Assembly: GCF_042684365.1 (NCBI RefSeq)
Contig: NZ_JBHULI010000025.1
Span: forward strand, 62,001 to 126,000
Source: Gracilimonas halophila
GTDB taxonomy: Bacteria > Bacteroidota > Rhodothermia > Balneolales > Balneolaceae
Length of the DNA stretch: 64,000 bases
Reading direction: 5' to 3'
In this document: one piece after another, positions 53,056-62,485 of the stretch
Numbering within the stretch: the first letter of the stretch is position 1
Layout of the letters: each line of letters opens with the position of its first letter
Notes under the pieces: model-generated
Told to the model about the DNA's origin: nothing
What the model saw: only the letters and a program-made list of their open reading frames with translations
Databases searched by the model: none
Position numbers and translations under genes: made by a program

Positions 53056-54353
53056 AATGGTATAAAAAGTTACACTGGCAAATTATAATCGGATTGGTAC
53101 TTGGGCTTATCTGGGGCTTGGTAGCAAACTTTGTAGGGCTCAATGAATTTACTATCGATTATATAAAACCGATCGGTACTATTTTTATTAAGTTATTGGT
53201 TTTAATTGCCGTTCCACTTGTGTTGGTCTCTTTAGTTACAGGTGTTACAAGTCTCAACGATACAACACAGCTCTCGAGAATGGGAGGAAAGACCGTAATA
53301 ATTTATGCCATAACCACTGTATTCGCTATTAGTATAGGTTTAGCGACTGTAAATATTATGAAACCGGGGAAATCACTGCCGGTCGAAACCCGTGAACAAC
53401 TTCAGGCCACATACAGTGAGAACCTGGATGACCGTAGTGAGACAGCCAAGGAAGTCATGGAACGCGGCCCGCTCGATTTCTTTGTGAATATTGTGCCCGA
53501 AAACTTTTTTGATGCAGCCTCGGATAATTCCAATATGCTTCAAGTGGTATTTGTTGCCATTTTGCTTGGTATAGGCATCATTCAGATAGGAGGTAAAAAA
53601 GCGGAAACCCTAACCAATTTCTTCGATGCATTTAATGATGTGATCATACGCATTGTTGAGCTTATCATGCTAACAGCTCCATATGGTGTATTTGCCTTGA
53701 TGGCCTCTTTGCTTATTGACCTTGCGGGGGATGATCTTGGGAAAGCACTTGAATTACTGTATGCATTAGGGTGGTATTGCCTCGCGGTTTTGATCGGCCT
53801 GACCATACACGTATTTGTGGTCTATGCTACTTTGTTTAAAGCTACGAGCAATATGAAGCTAACCACGTTTTTCAGAGCCATTCAGCCGGCCATGTTGCTT
53901 GGTTTCAGTACCAGCTCTAGTGCAGCAACCTTACCGGTTACCATGGAGCGGGTTGAGAAAAATCTGGGCGTAAAAGAAGAAGTTGCCAGCTTTGTACTCC
54001 CCATAGGAGCTACTGTCAATATGGATGGAACCAGTCTTTATCAGGCAGTGGCAGCAGTATTTATTGCTCAGGCTTTGGGGATGGATCTTACGCTGCTGCA
54101 GCAGCTTACTATTGTTATTACAGCCACAGCAGCCTCAATAGGAGCAGCGGGAGTACCGGGTGCAGGTATTATTATGCTTGTGATCGTTCTGGAATCGGTG
54201 CAGGTACCAACGGCCGGTATAGCATTGATACTTGGGGTCGACAGAATACTGGATATGTTCCGGACCATGGTAAATGTCACCGGTGACGCAGCAGTTTCAG
54301 TTGCTGTTGCATCATCAGAGGGTATGCTGGGTGATGCTCATCTTGATGATTAG
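53052..54353 (+). CDS. dicarboxylate/amino acid:cation symporter (DAACS family)
   Basis: 433 residues with eight-helix glutamate-transporter fold. Key stretches: LHWQIIIGLVLGLIWG, IKLLVLIAVPLVLVSLVTGV, the serine-rich FSTSSSAATLPVTM re-entrant loop, IGATVNMDGTSLYQAV, and AAGVPGAGIIMLVIVL with ILGVDRILDMFRTMVNVTGD. The NMDGT and the C-terminal Arg/Asp residues are kept, so Na+- or H+-coupled uptake of glutamate, aspartate or C4 acids is expected. Confidence 0.94.
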   Translation: MKWYKKLHWQIIIGLVLGLIWGLVANFVGLNEFTIDYIKPIGTIFIKLLVLIAVPLVLVSLVTGVTSLNDTTQLSRMGGKTVIIYAITTVFAISIGLATVNIMKPGKSLPVETREQLQATYSENLDDRSETAKEVMERGPLDFFVNIVPENFFDAASDNSNMLQVVFVAILLGIGIIQIGGKKAETLTNFFDAFNDVIIRIVELIMLTAPYGVFALMASLLIDLAGDDLGKALELLYALGWYCLAVLIGLTIHVFVVYATLFKATSNMKLTTFFRAIQPAMLLGFSTSSSAATLPVTMERVEKNLGVKEEVASFVLPIGATVNMDGTSLYQAVAAVFIAQALGMDLTLLQQLTIVITATAASIGAAGVPGAGIIMLVIVLESVQVPTAGIALILGVDRILDMFRTMVNVTGDAAVSVAVASSEGMLGDAHLDD

Positions 54354-54440
54354 AATTTGGAGAATCAGGAAATTTTATATGCCTTTATGCCCGAAAATAT
54401 GTTAATTGAGGTGAACACTATCAGTGTAACATAGGTGCCT

Positions 54441-57254
54441 ATGGCTCAAAAGTTACTGTCTAACAAACTTCAGCAAAAACTACATATCGCCCTTATTGTT
54501 TTGTGCTCCTTTTTTGGAATGCAGGTTGAAGCTCAATCTGTATTACTTCCGGGAGATGTAGTCGTTGTATCTGCTAACGTTGATACACAGTCTTTCGATT
54601 TTATTCCACTTATCGATATTGAAAGAGGTACATCTGTTTATTTTTCAGACGCAAGATGGGACCGGTCCGAAGGTTTGTTAGATGGAAATGAACTTAGGCT
54701 GACATTCAATGAGTCAATTTCAGCAGGAACAAATATTCATGTTAATAGTGAAGATGATCCCCGCTTTTCGAAAATTGGCGCACTGAATTTTAGAGGAGAC
54801 TCGCATAGTGTTTTGGTATATCAGAAGGAGGAAACGGTTCATCGGTTTATATTTGGGATGGGATGGGGTAAAGGTCAAGTTTGGAATAGGGAAGCTCAAT
54901 CCGATGAGGGTTCTGATATTCCATTAAGCTTAAGTGAGAACTCTCATGCTTTACTTAGTCTGGGTGAAGAACGGAATCAGCAATATTATTTAAGGAATGG
55001 GGCAAGCGGTACCAAGAATATGTTATTATCGATGGTTGGTAACCCTCAGAATTGGAGAGGAAACAATCAAAATTCATTTCCAGACTTCGGCACATCATTC
55101 AATTTGATGTCTCCTCCTGTCATTCAGTTTGATAAAAGTATTTCGGAGATCAATGAAGGAGATTCAATAGCTGTTTTACATATAGCTGTCTATGAACATG
55201 ATGGTTCACGTATTTCTGTGGATGTAGAATTTGATTCACTGCGCAGTATTGTGAACAAGACTGATCTCAACGAGTTTAGTTCTAAGAGGATAAATTTTAC
55301 GGGATTGGTTGGGGATTTTACCTATGCGGTGGAAGTACCAATTTCAGACGATGAAATATATGAAGGACTTGAAACCGGTATTTTTACACTGAATAATCTT
55401 TCAGCCGGTAATTATGGAGATTTTTTGACCCATAATCTGCTGATAGAAGACAATGAGCAACCTGAGGTAATCATTTCAAGAGTTGCTAACAGTATCGATA
55501 GATCCGGATACATAGAGATTCAAAACCGGCAAGATGGCATAGTATCGATGGAAGGCTGGATGCTCTCCGGTAATAATCTCACATTTGAATTTCCCGAAAA
55601 TGCTGTTTTATTACCAAAAGAAACGTTGAAATGGGTTGACGCTTCCGAATTAGAACTAACTGATGAAGTAGCTAAAGTATTTAGTTCTGAATCAAGGAGA
55701 AAAATGCTGAATAGTGATGGAGGCGTATTAACGCTTCAGAACTCTACGGGCAGAGTTGTTCATCAGGTAAATTATTTGCAACTCCGAAATAATGAAGGCA
55801 GAGAATCGACGAGAAATGATCTTGTTCTACGTGAGTCCGGTCAAAATATGCAGTCTGGTACCCTTTCAAACAGGACGAGTCAAAATGTTACTACCCTTAG
55901 AATTCAGAATTCAGGCTGGAAGTTTTTAACAGGTGGTAATGAATTTAATACAGAGTTTTCCGGAAAGGCATTTTACAGCTGGAATGAAGAAATGCAAGGA
56001 TTTCAGGCCATTAGTGATGCACCTGCTAAAGAACAGGTGGTATTAGGTTTTTTTGATACAGATGAAATGCAATCACTGAGTAATCATATATCTTTAAAGA
56101 ATAAGTCAGCACCTGCTGAAGTACTTAATTTTACGGTTTCAGCGACAGATACAGATAGGAATGAAACAGTAGATGGAATTGAAGGGTTGAACTTAGCCTA
56201 TAATGATCTTGATAGATCAATATCGGTTTCTGGTTTAGTTGATTTGATAAAAAAAGAATATCCCGAATTACCGGTCAGTGATCATATTTATTCCGTCAGG
56301 CAAAACACTTCAGGAGCAATAGAGTTCGAAAAACTGGAAGTGCAGGAAAGCATACCATCTAAATCACCTTTCATACTAATGCTCGAGTCTGAAACTCCGG
56401 TTACCTATCTCACTTTTAATAAAGATGAATTTGAGGAGAGTTTATCATCAGCTCAGGACGTGCGTGATGAAACATATGGAGGAGGATTTGAGCTCACACT
56501 GAAGACCCAGTCTGAAGAGGAAGAGATACAGATCCACCTTACTGATGGGGTAAACTCTGAGCGGAGCAAAGATCTTAATTCCTATCCCGAGTTGTATTTG
56601 CCTGATCAACCATACTTAAATTTTTCTTTTAGGGAAGGAGCAGACTTTTATAATCAGCTCACTCTTTTCTCAGGGATAGGCCGGCAAATAGAACTTCCAA
56701 TTCATTTTAGCAGTTATGAAGCCGGAAACTTTACATTTTCTGTAACTAAATGGGAGCAAATTCCTTCTGAGTGGAGTATTATACTTGTAGACCAAAAAAC
56801 AGATAAGGAATATGATCTAAGGCGAAATTTTTCAGTGACAATAGAACATGAGTTCACGAAAACGATAAGTTCAGGAGAAGAGATAAATAGATTCTCAAAA
56901 ACTCAACACAGAGCAGATGAACGATTCGTATTGAAGATTGCTCCCTCACAAATTTCAAATCAGAATGTAGAAGAATTAAATGATAAGCCTCGACAGGTTG
57001 AACTTCACCAAAATTATCCCAATCCTTTCAACCCGGTTACAACGATCTCATTTTATTTACCACAGTCACAAGAAGTACGATTGTCGGTTTTTAACATTGT
57101 AGGCCAGCCGGTGGCTGTTATAGTAGACGGTACACTTTCGGCAGGACAGCAACAATTTGAGTGGGATGCTACTGACAAACCCAGCGGAATGTATATTTAC
57201 CAGTTGGAAGTAGGAAATAATGTTATGACCCGAAAAATGACATTAGTAAAATAA
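54441..57254 (+). CDS. large secreted protein with type IX sorting tail
   Basis: About 937 residues from the ATG at 54441 (a GTG lies 6 bases upstream). A signal peptide ends MQVEAQ. A beta-rich N-terminal domain (GDVVVVSANVDTQSFDFIPL), a Calx-beta-like part (INEGDSIAVLHIAVYE), a lamin-tail-like domain (RSGYIEIQNRQDGIVSMEGW) and further beta domains precede the tail LHQNYPNPFNPVTTISFYLP through PSGMYIYQLEVG. Predicted type IX cargo, structural or adhesive; no catalytic motif seen. Confidence 0.83.
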   Translation: MAQKLLSNKLQQKLHIALIVLCSFFGMQVEAQSVLLPGDVVVVSANVDTQSFDFIPLIDIERGTSVYFSDARWDRSEGLLDGNELRLTFNESISAGTNIHVNSEDDPRFSKIGALNFRGDSHSVLVYQKEETVHRFIFGMGWGKGQVWNREAQSDEGSDIPLSLSENSHALLSLGEERNQQYYLRNGASGTKNMLLSMVGNPQNWRGNNQNSFPDFGTSFNLMSPPVIQFDKSISEINEGDSIAVLHIAVYEHDGSRISVDVEFDSLRSIVNKTDLNEFSSKRINFTGLVGDFTYAVEVPISDDEIYEGLETGIFTLNNLSAGNYGDFLTHNLLIEDNEQPEVIISRVANSIDRSGYIEIQNRQDGIVSMEGWMLSGNNLTFEFPENAVLLPKETLKWVDASELELTDEVAKVFSSESRRKMLNSDGGVLTLQNSTGRVVHQVNYLQLRNNEGRESTRNDLVLRESGQNMQSGTLSNRTSQNVTTLRIQNSGWKFLTGGNEFNTEFSGKAFYSWNEEMQGFQAISDAPAKEQVVLGFFDTDEMQSLSNHISLKNKSAPAEVLNFTVSATDTDRNETVDGIEGLNLAYNDLDRSISVSGLVDLIKKEYPELPVSDHIYSVRQNTSGAIEFEKLEVQESIPSKSPFILMLESETPVTYLTFNKDEFEESLSSAQDVRDETYGGGFELTLKTQSEEEEIQIHLTDGVNSERSKDLNSYPELYLPDQPYLNFSFREGADFYNQLTLFSGIGRQIELPIHFSSYEAGNFTFSVTKWEQIPSEWSIILVDQKTDKEYDLRRNFSVTIEHEFTKTISSGEEINRFSKTQHRADERFVLKIAPSQISNQNVEELNDKPRQVELHQNYPNPFNPVTTISFYLPQSQEVRLSVFNIVGQPVAVIVDGTLSAGQQQFEWDATDKPSGMYIYQLEVGNNVMTRKMTLVK

Positions 57255-57332
57255 TGAACACATTTCGTGTGATATCAGTTATTTCAAATAGAAACCTATA
57301 AATCAAATAAAGGATACTACTCAATACCTATC

Positions 57333-58154
57333 ATGCAATTTAAAACAATTCAAGGGGTGGAAGTGCCCGAAATCGGATTAGGAACAAACCGGTTAATTGG
57401 CAGAGAAGGCGAAAATACCATTAAGTTAGCGCTCAATCTCGGCTATCGTCATATTGATACTGCACAAAGCTATAAAAATGAAAGAGAAGTAGGGGAGGCA
57501 ATAAAAAGATCACATATTGATCGGGAAGAGATCTTCCTTACTACCAAGATCTGGCATACCCATCTTGAGAAAGAAGATGTTTTAAAAGTTGCCGAAAATT
57601 CCCTCAGGGAGCTTGATACACCTTATGTTGATCTGCTTCTTATACATTGGCCAAACCCTGATGTTGATGTTGAAAAGACACTGGAAGCTTTCCTTTCCTT
57701 ACGTGATCAGGGGAAGGCGCTTAATATTGGCGTTGCCAACTTCCCGTTAAAAATGCTGAAAGAACTCAATGAGGAGCTTGCGGCACCGATCTTTTGTAAT
57801 CAGGTTGAATACCATCCTTTTCTAAGTCAATTTGATCTGCTTGATTATACCGCTGAGCATGACCTGCTTTTTACAGCTTATTCTCCACTGGCTCAGGCTA
57901 AAGTGATGGAGGAGCCCTTACTGAAAGAATTGGGAGAAAAGTATGGGAAATCTCCAGCTCAGATCGCATTGCGTTGGCTGATAGAGCAAGAGCAAGTGGT
58001 GGCTATTCCTAAAGCTTCATCTGAAGAACACCTAAAGGAAAATATAGATGTATATGACTTTGCCCTGGAGGATGATGATTTTTATGCCATCGATGACCTT
58101 GATAAATCGACAAGGATAATAGACCCCGATTTTGCCCCGGAATGGGATAAATGA
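57333..58154 (+). CDS. aldo/keto reductase
   Basis: 273 residues. AKR signatures: GYRHIDTAQSYKNEREVGEA (Asp, Tyr), FLTTKIWHTH (Lys), YVDLLLIHWPNP (His), FCNQVEYHPF and the NADPH-binding VVAIPKASSEEHLKEN. Catalytic Asp/Tyr/Lys/His are present. Substrate unknown; DkgB-like. Confidence 0.94.
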   Translation: MQFKTIQGVEVPEIGLGTNRLIGREGENTIKLALNLGYRHIDTAQSYKNEREVGEAIKRSHIDREEIFLTTKIWHTHLEKEDVLKVAENSLRELDTPYVDLLLIHWPNPDVDVEKTLEAFLSLRDQGKALNIGVANFPLKMLKELNEELAAPIFCNQVEYHPFLSQFDLLDYTAEHDLLFTAYSPLAQAKVMEEPLLKELGEKYGKSPAQIALRWLIEQEQVVAIPKASSEEHLKENIDVYDFALEDDDFYAIDDLDKSTRIIDPDFAPEWDK

Positions 58155-58174
58155 TTAAAAGATAAATACAAATG

Positions 58175-58903
58175 TTATCGGCATTCAGCTAAAGCCAGGA
58201 TTTTACCATCCTGGTCTTTAAGTTGATGTTGATATGAATCGGATAGATCTCTTCGTTCGGAGGTAATACTGTCTCCTGCTCTGCTTTCCTGCAGGAACAT
58301 TATATCAATTTGGTTGATATTCACTTTTTCATTATCAAAAGTTTCCAGCATCCATTCAACATAACGGGCATTGTTTACGTGATCATTCATATCAAGGTCT
58401 GATCTCCTGACCTTAATATAACTTTTGATAGCATTACCTTCATCATCGAAGGGCTTCATTCGGGATGTTTTGACCGGCAATACATGGTCAATTTCTGAAA
58501 GTCGGAGCTCAAGAACTTCTTTGGGCATTCTGTTAGGCCGGCGCGTCTTAATATTGATCATCATCCAATAGCTCAGGCAACAGCCAATTTCATTTCCATC
58601 CCTATCTAAAATTCTGTAATCCCTGTACGCTCGTAAAGCGTCTCCTGCTGCCGGCCATGTTTCAATGGTAACCGTTTCCCGCCACTCAGGAAATCGGTTG
58701 ATCTTGATATCCATACGGTGTAATACCCAGGTCAGGTTTTGTTCGTGAAGCTGGGTGATGTCAAAGCTTAGTTTTAAAGCATGATTTCCAGCTACTTCCT
58801 GGAAAAGTGAACAAATTGCAGGCAAGGTTGCTCTTCCGTTTTGATCTACCTCGCTGGCTCGGATCTTAAAGGACTCTGAATATTTGGTGGTTTCTTTGTT
58901 CAT
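58175..58903 (-). CDS. acyl-ACP thioesterase
   Basis: About 242 residues from the ATG at 58903. Double hotdog: first FKIRASEVDQNGRATLPAIC and WVLHRMDIKINRFPEW, second KVRRSDLDMNDHVNNARYVE with the catalytic-type DxNxHVNN and IMFLQESRAGDSI. Matches the FatA/FatB-like bacterial family releasing fatty acids from acyl carrier protein. Confidence 0.9.
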   Translation of the reverse strand: MNKETTKYSESFKIRASEVDQNGRATLPAICSLFQEVAGNHALKLSFDITQLHEQNLTWVLHRMDIKINRFPEWRETVTIETWPAAGDALRAYRDYRILDRDGNEIGCCLSYWMMINIKTRRPNRMPKEVLELRLSEIDHVLPVKTSRMKPFDDEGNAIKSYIKVRRSDLDMNDHVNNARYVEWMLETFDNEKVNINQIDIMFLQESRAGDSITSERRDLSDSYQHQLKDQDGKILALAECR

Positions 58904-59272
58904 GTGAACTTTAGTTTCATGACAGGATACATGCTTGTTGACAAAAGGCCAAATATAAGTCCCATAACTTTCACTCAATGTATTTTGAGATTCAATAATG
59001 GTGAACGACTGAGTCCTTCATTATTCATTTCTTTGGGTTCCTTAACGAATTCCATCTTAATGTAAAAGTGATTAAAAAATTGATATAAAGTAGCATAGTT
59101 GAAAAAAATTGTTTTTTGTGATCAAAATTAAGTTCAGATTAATAGGGTGCTAAATCATATTTGGATTATTTGTTGAATACCAATTAGTTATAGGGTCACT
59201 ATAAAAATGATGGATTCAGTGAACACTTTATTAGTCACAGGAATAGTGGGACTTGAAAAATAATTTTAGTAA

Positions 59273-62200
59273 ATGCTTATGAAACTCGTTAAAACCTTTT
59301 TTGCCTTAATTGCAGTTGTTCTGTTAACATTGTGTATGCTGCCTCAGCAACTGTATGCCCAAGACATCTCCTCTTCATCTGAAATTGATACAGCTTTTTA
59401 TAGCAATATGGAATTCAGATCGGTGGGACCCACAAGAGGTGGAAGAGTAACTGCAGTGGAAGGGCACCAAGCTCATCCCTATACGTTTTATATGGGAGCT
59501 GCTGGCGCTGGTGGAGTTTGGAGAACTACAAACTACGGGGCGGACTGGACAAATATAACTGATGGAGCAGACTTCAAGAGTACATCAATCGGATCTATTG
59601 AAGTAACAGAATCGGATACAAGCATTATTTATGTAGGTACAGGAAGTGATGGTATTCGTGCCAATGTGACTATTGGACGTGGAATATATAAGTCTACCGA
59701 TGCAGGGGATACATGGAAAAACCTGGGTCTGGAAGAAAGTGGACAGATTGGGGCCGTCAAAGCACATCCTGAAAATCCAGATTTGGTATATGTTGCAGCA
59801 TTAGGGCACCCCTTCGGTAAAAATGAGCAACGAGGCGTCTTTCGTTCTAAGAACGGGGGTGAAACATGGGAAAATGTATTGTTTACTTCCGACTCGACAG
59901 GTGCCATTGATCTTGAGCTAAATACCGAAAATCCGGATGAAATTTATGCTGCAATGTGGCGCGGTGAACGAAAACCGTGGACAATAATAAGCGGCGCAGA
60001 TAAAGAGAATGGACTCTATAAATCCACCGATGGAGGTGATAACTGGACTAAGCTTGAAAATGGTCTTCCTGATGGGCTTACCGGTAAAATGGATCTGGCT
60101 GTTACCCCTGCTGATCCGGACAGGATATATCTTTTGGTAGAAGCTCCCGGTGAGCAGCAAGGATTATATCGCTCAAATGACCGTGGGGAAAGCTGGGAAC
60201 AAACTTCCAGTAAGGAGGATATTATGAGTCGTCCATTTTATTTTACTAATGTTACTGCTCATCCTAAAAATCCCGATGTGGTTTATGTAGGCAATGTGCG
60301 GTACTGGGTATCAACTGATGGAGGGAAAACATTTGAAAGACGCCCTGTAACTCATGCAGATGTTCACGATCTGTGGATCAATCCCGATAATCCCAGAATA
60401 CAGGTACAAGGGAATGATGGAGGCGCTACTGTAACCCTTGATGGAGGAAAAACATGGTCTACCCAGCTTAACCAACCCACTGCAGAACTTTATCAGATCT
60501 ATGTAGATAATCAGGTACCATACTGGCTGTATGCAGGGCAGCAAGATAACACAACTATATCATTGCCCAGCTTGCCTCCGGCAGAAAGTGCTGAAAACGC
60601 ACAAGGACTTTGGAATACAGCCGGCGGCTGTGAAACAGGTCCTGCAGTCCCTCAACCAAATAATCCCTCAACTGTTTTCTCTAATTGTAAAGGTCGGTTC
60701 GGCCAGTACAGTACTATTACAGGTCAGGAAAGAAATTACTATGTTGGAGCGCAAAATATGTATGGACAGAACCCTAAATACCTGAAGTATAGATTCCAGC
60801 GGGTAGTTCCTATTGAGATTTCTCCACATGACTCAAGTGTTGTCTATAATGCATCACAGTATGTTCACCGTACTACAAACGGCGGGCAAAGTTGGGAGCA
60901 GATCAGCCCGGACCTGACGGCATTCAAGGATGAGTTTCAGGTAACATCCGGTACTCCCATAAATAGAGATATTACAGGGGAAGAGCACTATAGTACGTTA
61001 TATGTAGTTCAGGTATCTCCCCACAATAAGGATTTAATTTGGACCGGTGCCAATGATGGTCCGGTACATGTAACAACTAATGGCGGTGAAAGTTGGACCG
61101 ACGTAACTCCTGAAGGATTGCCACCCAATGGACGTGTAGATGGAATTGATCCATCTCCTCATACTCCGGGAACTGCATATGTTGCTGTACAGCGCAGGCT
61201 TCTTGATGATTTTAAACCTTATATCTACCGTACAACTGATTTCGGAAAAAGCTGGACTTTAATAACAGATGGTAACGGCATCCCTGCTGACAAACCGGTT
61301 CGAGTAGTTCGAGAAGATCCCAATCGTAAAGGAATGTTATATGCCGGGACTGACTGGGGTCTATATTTTTCAATTGATGATGGCAAGCAATGGCAGCAAT
61401 TGAAACAAGGTCTTCCACAGACAACCATAACAGATATTAAAATAAAGGATGAAGATCTGGTAGTATCCACAATGGGCCGCAGTTTTTGGATTCTCGATAA
61501 TCTAACTCCACTGTATCAATATGATGCTGAAATGGCTCTCAATGAACATTATCTTTATGAGCCTCGTGATACGTACCGTATGCGTTATCGAGGAGGCGGG
61601 GGATCTTCTGTGCCTCAATATTTGGAGGCCGGTGTTATGATCGATTTCTATCTTTCAGATTCCTCCAATGAAGACATCACAATTGATATCTTGAAAGAAG
61701 ATGGAACAGTTATCCGTCGTTTTATAGGAAGTTTAGCCAATATAGAACGGAAACAGCCGTCCAGTAATACTTCCTCTTTTGAAAGTTTAGCTAACATTGG
61801 AGAGCCTGATTCTATTGATGTTCAGGAGGGACATAATAGGTACATCTGGAATATGCGACACCCCGGTAGCACCACTGTTTCCGCTGATGGAAGTAATTAT
61901 TTTGGACCCTACAGAGGCCCAATGGTTCCGCCTGGAGATTACCAGGTTCGTGTGTCGGCCGGTGATTGGAGTGAGACAAAAGAATTCAAACTCATAATGG
62001 ATACCCGTCTCTCATACGTTGGTATAACTAAAGAAGACCTGGAGGCACAACAGGAATTGAATCTTAAGATCCGTGATGCCATTGGGAAGGCAGAAAAAGT
62101 GGCTGCTCAAATAGACACTCTCCGAAATAAACTCCTTACGCAAGAGGGTGCAGGTCGTACAGCGTCACTTGAAAAGGTGAATGAGTTATTCGCTCGCCTT

Positions 62201-62392
62201 GTCACTTCCGAAGTAGGGAGTTACCAGAAGCCGGTTCTTATAGATCAGATGGAGTATCTGTACTACATGACTACTTCTGCTGATCAACGACCCGGAGATG
62301 ATGCTTATATTCGGTTTGATGAACTATCGGATAGTCTTAAAGAAATAGTATCAGAATGGGAACAAATGCAAAACGCATTGGATAGTCAATAA
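59273..62392 (+). CDS. secreted BNR/sortilin-type beta-propeller protein
   Basis: 1039 residues; a signal peptide ends QQLYAQ (alternative ATG at 59279). Many BNR Asp-box repeats: GVWRTTNYGADWTNIT, GIYKSTDAGDTWKNLG, GVFRSKNGGETWENVL, GLYKSTDGGDNWTKLE, GLYRSNDRGESWEQ, VHRTTNGGQSWEQIS, then an Ig-like domain (RGPMVPPGDYQVRVSAGDW) and a C-terminal coiled helical region. Commonly annotated as glycosyl hydrolase, but no sialidase active site was recognised. No NYPNPFN tail, so type IX export is not supported by the C-terminus. Confidence 0.87.
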   Translation: MLMKLVKTFFALIAVVLLTLCMLPQQLYAQDISSSSEIDTAFYSNMEFRSVGPTRGGRVTAVEGHQAHPYTFYMGAAGAGGVWRTTNYGADWTNITDGADFKSTSIGSIEVTESDTSIIYVGTGSDGIRANVTIGRGIYKSTDAGDTWKNLGLEESGQIGAVKAHPENPDLVYVAALGHPFGKNEQRGVFRSKNGGETWENVLFTSDSTGAIDLELNTENPDEIYAAMWRGERKPWTIISGADKENGLYKSTDGGDNWTKLENGLPDGLTGKMDLAVTPADPDRIYLLVEAPGEQQGLYRSNDRGESWEQTSSKEDIMSRPFYFTNVTAHPKNPDVVYVGNVRYWVSTDGGKTFERRPVTHADVHDLWINPDNPRIQVQGNDGGATVTLDGGKTWSTQLNQPTAELYQIYVDNQVPYWLYAGQQDNTTISLPSLPPAESAENAQGLWNTAGGCETGPAVPQPNNPSTVFSNCKGRFGQYSTITGQERNYYVGAQNMYGQNPKYLKYRFQRVVPIEISPHDSSVVYNASQYVHRTTNGGQSWEQISPDLTAFKDEFQVTSGTPINRDITGEEHYSTLYVVQVSPHNKDLIWTGANDGPVHVTTNGGESWTDVTPEGLPPNGRVDGIDPSPHTPGTAYVAVQRRLLDDFKPYIYRTTDFGKSWTLITDGNGIPADKPVRVVREDPNRKGMLYAGTDWGLYFSIDDGKQWQQLKQGLPQTTITDIKIKDEDLVVSTMGRSFWILDNLTPLYQYDAEMALNEHYLYEPRDTYRMRYRGGGGSSVPQYLEAGVMIDFYLSDSSNEDITIDILKEDGTVIRRFIGSLANIERKQPSSNTSSFESLANIGEPDSIDVQEGHNRYIWNMRHPGSTTVSADGSNYFGPYRGPMVPPGDYQVRVSAGDWSETKEFKLIMDTRLSYVGITKEDLEAQQELNLKIRDAIGKAEKVAAQIDTLRNKLLTQEGAGRTASLEKVNELFARLVTSEVGSYQKPVLIDQMEYLYYMTTSADQRPGDDAYIRFDELSDSLKEIVSEWEQMQNALDSQ

Positions 62393-62412
62393 CCTTTGTA
62401 AAGATCTTTGTT

Positions 62413-62461
62413 AAAGGCCGGGGACTTGCTGTGTAACGACTTCAAGTTAAAACCGGCCTTT
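62413..62461. terminator. bidirectional terminator
   Basis: Perfect 9-base arms AAAGGCCGG and CCGGCCTTT with an inner ACTTG/CAAGT stem. It lies between the converging propeller and RND genes. Confidence 0.75.
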
Positions 62462-62485
62462 ATGACACTTAGGGAAAAGTGTGAA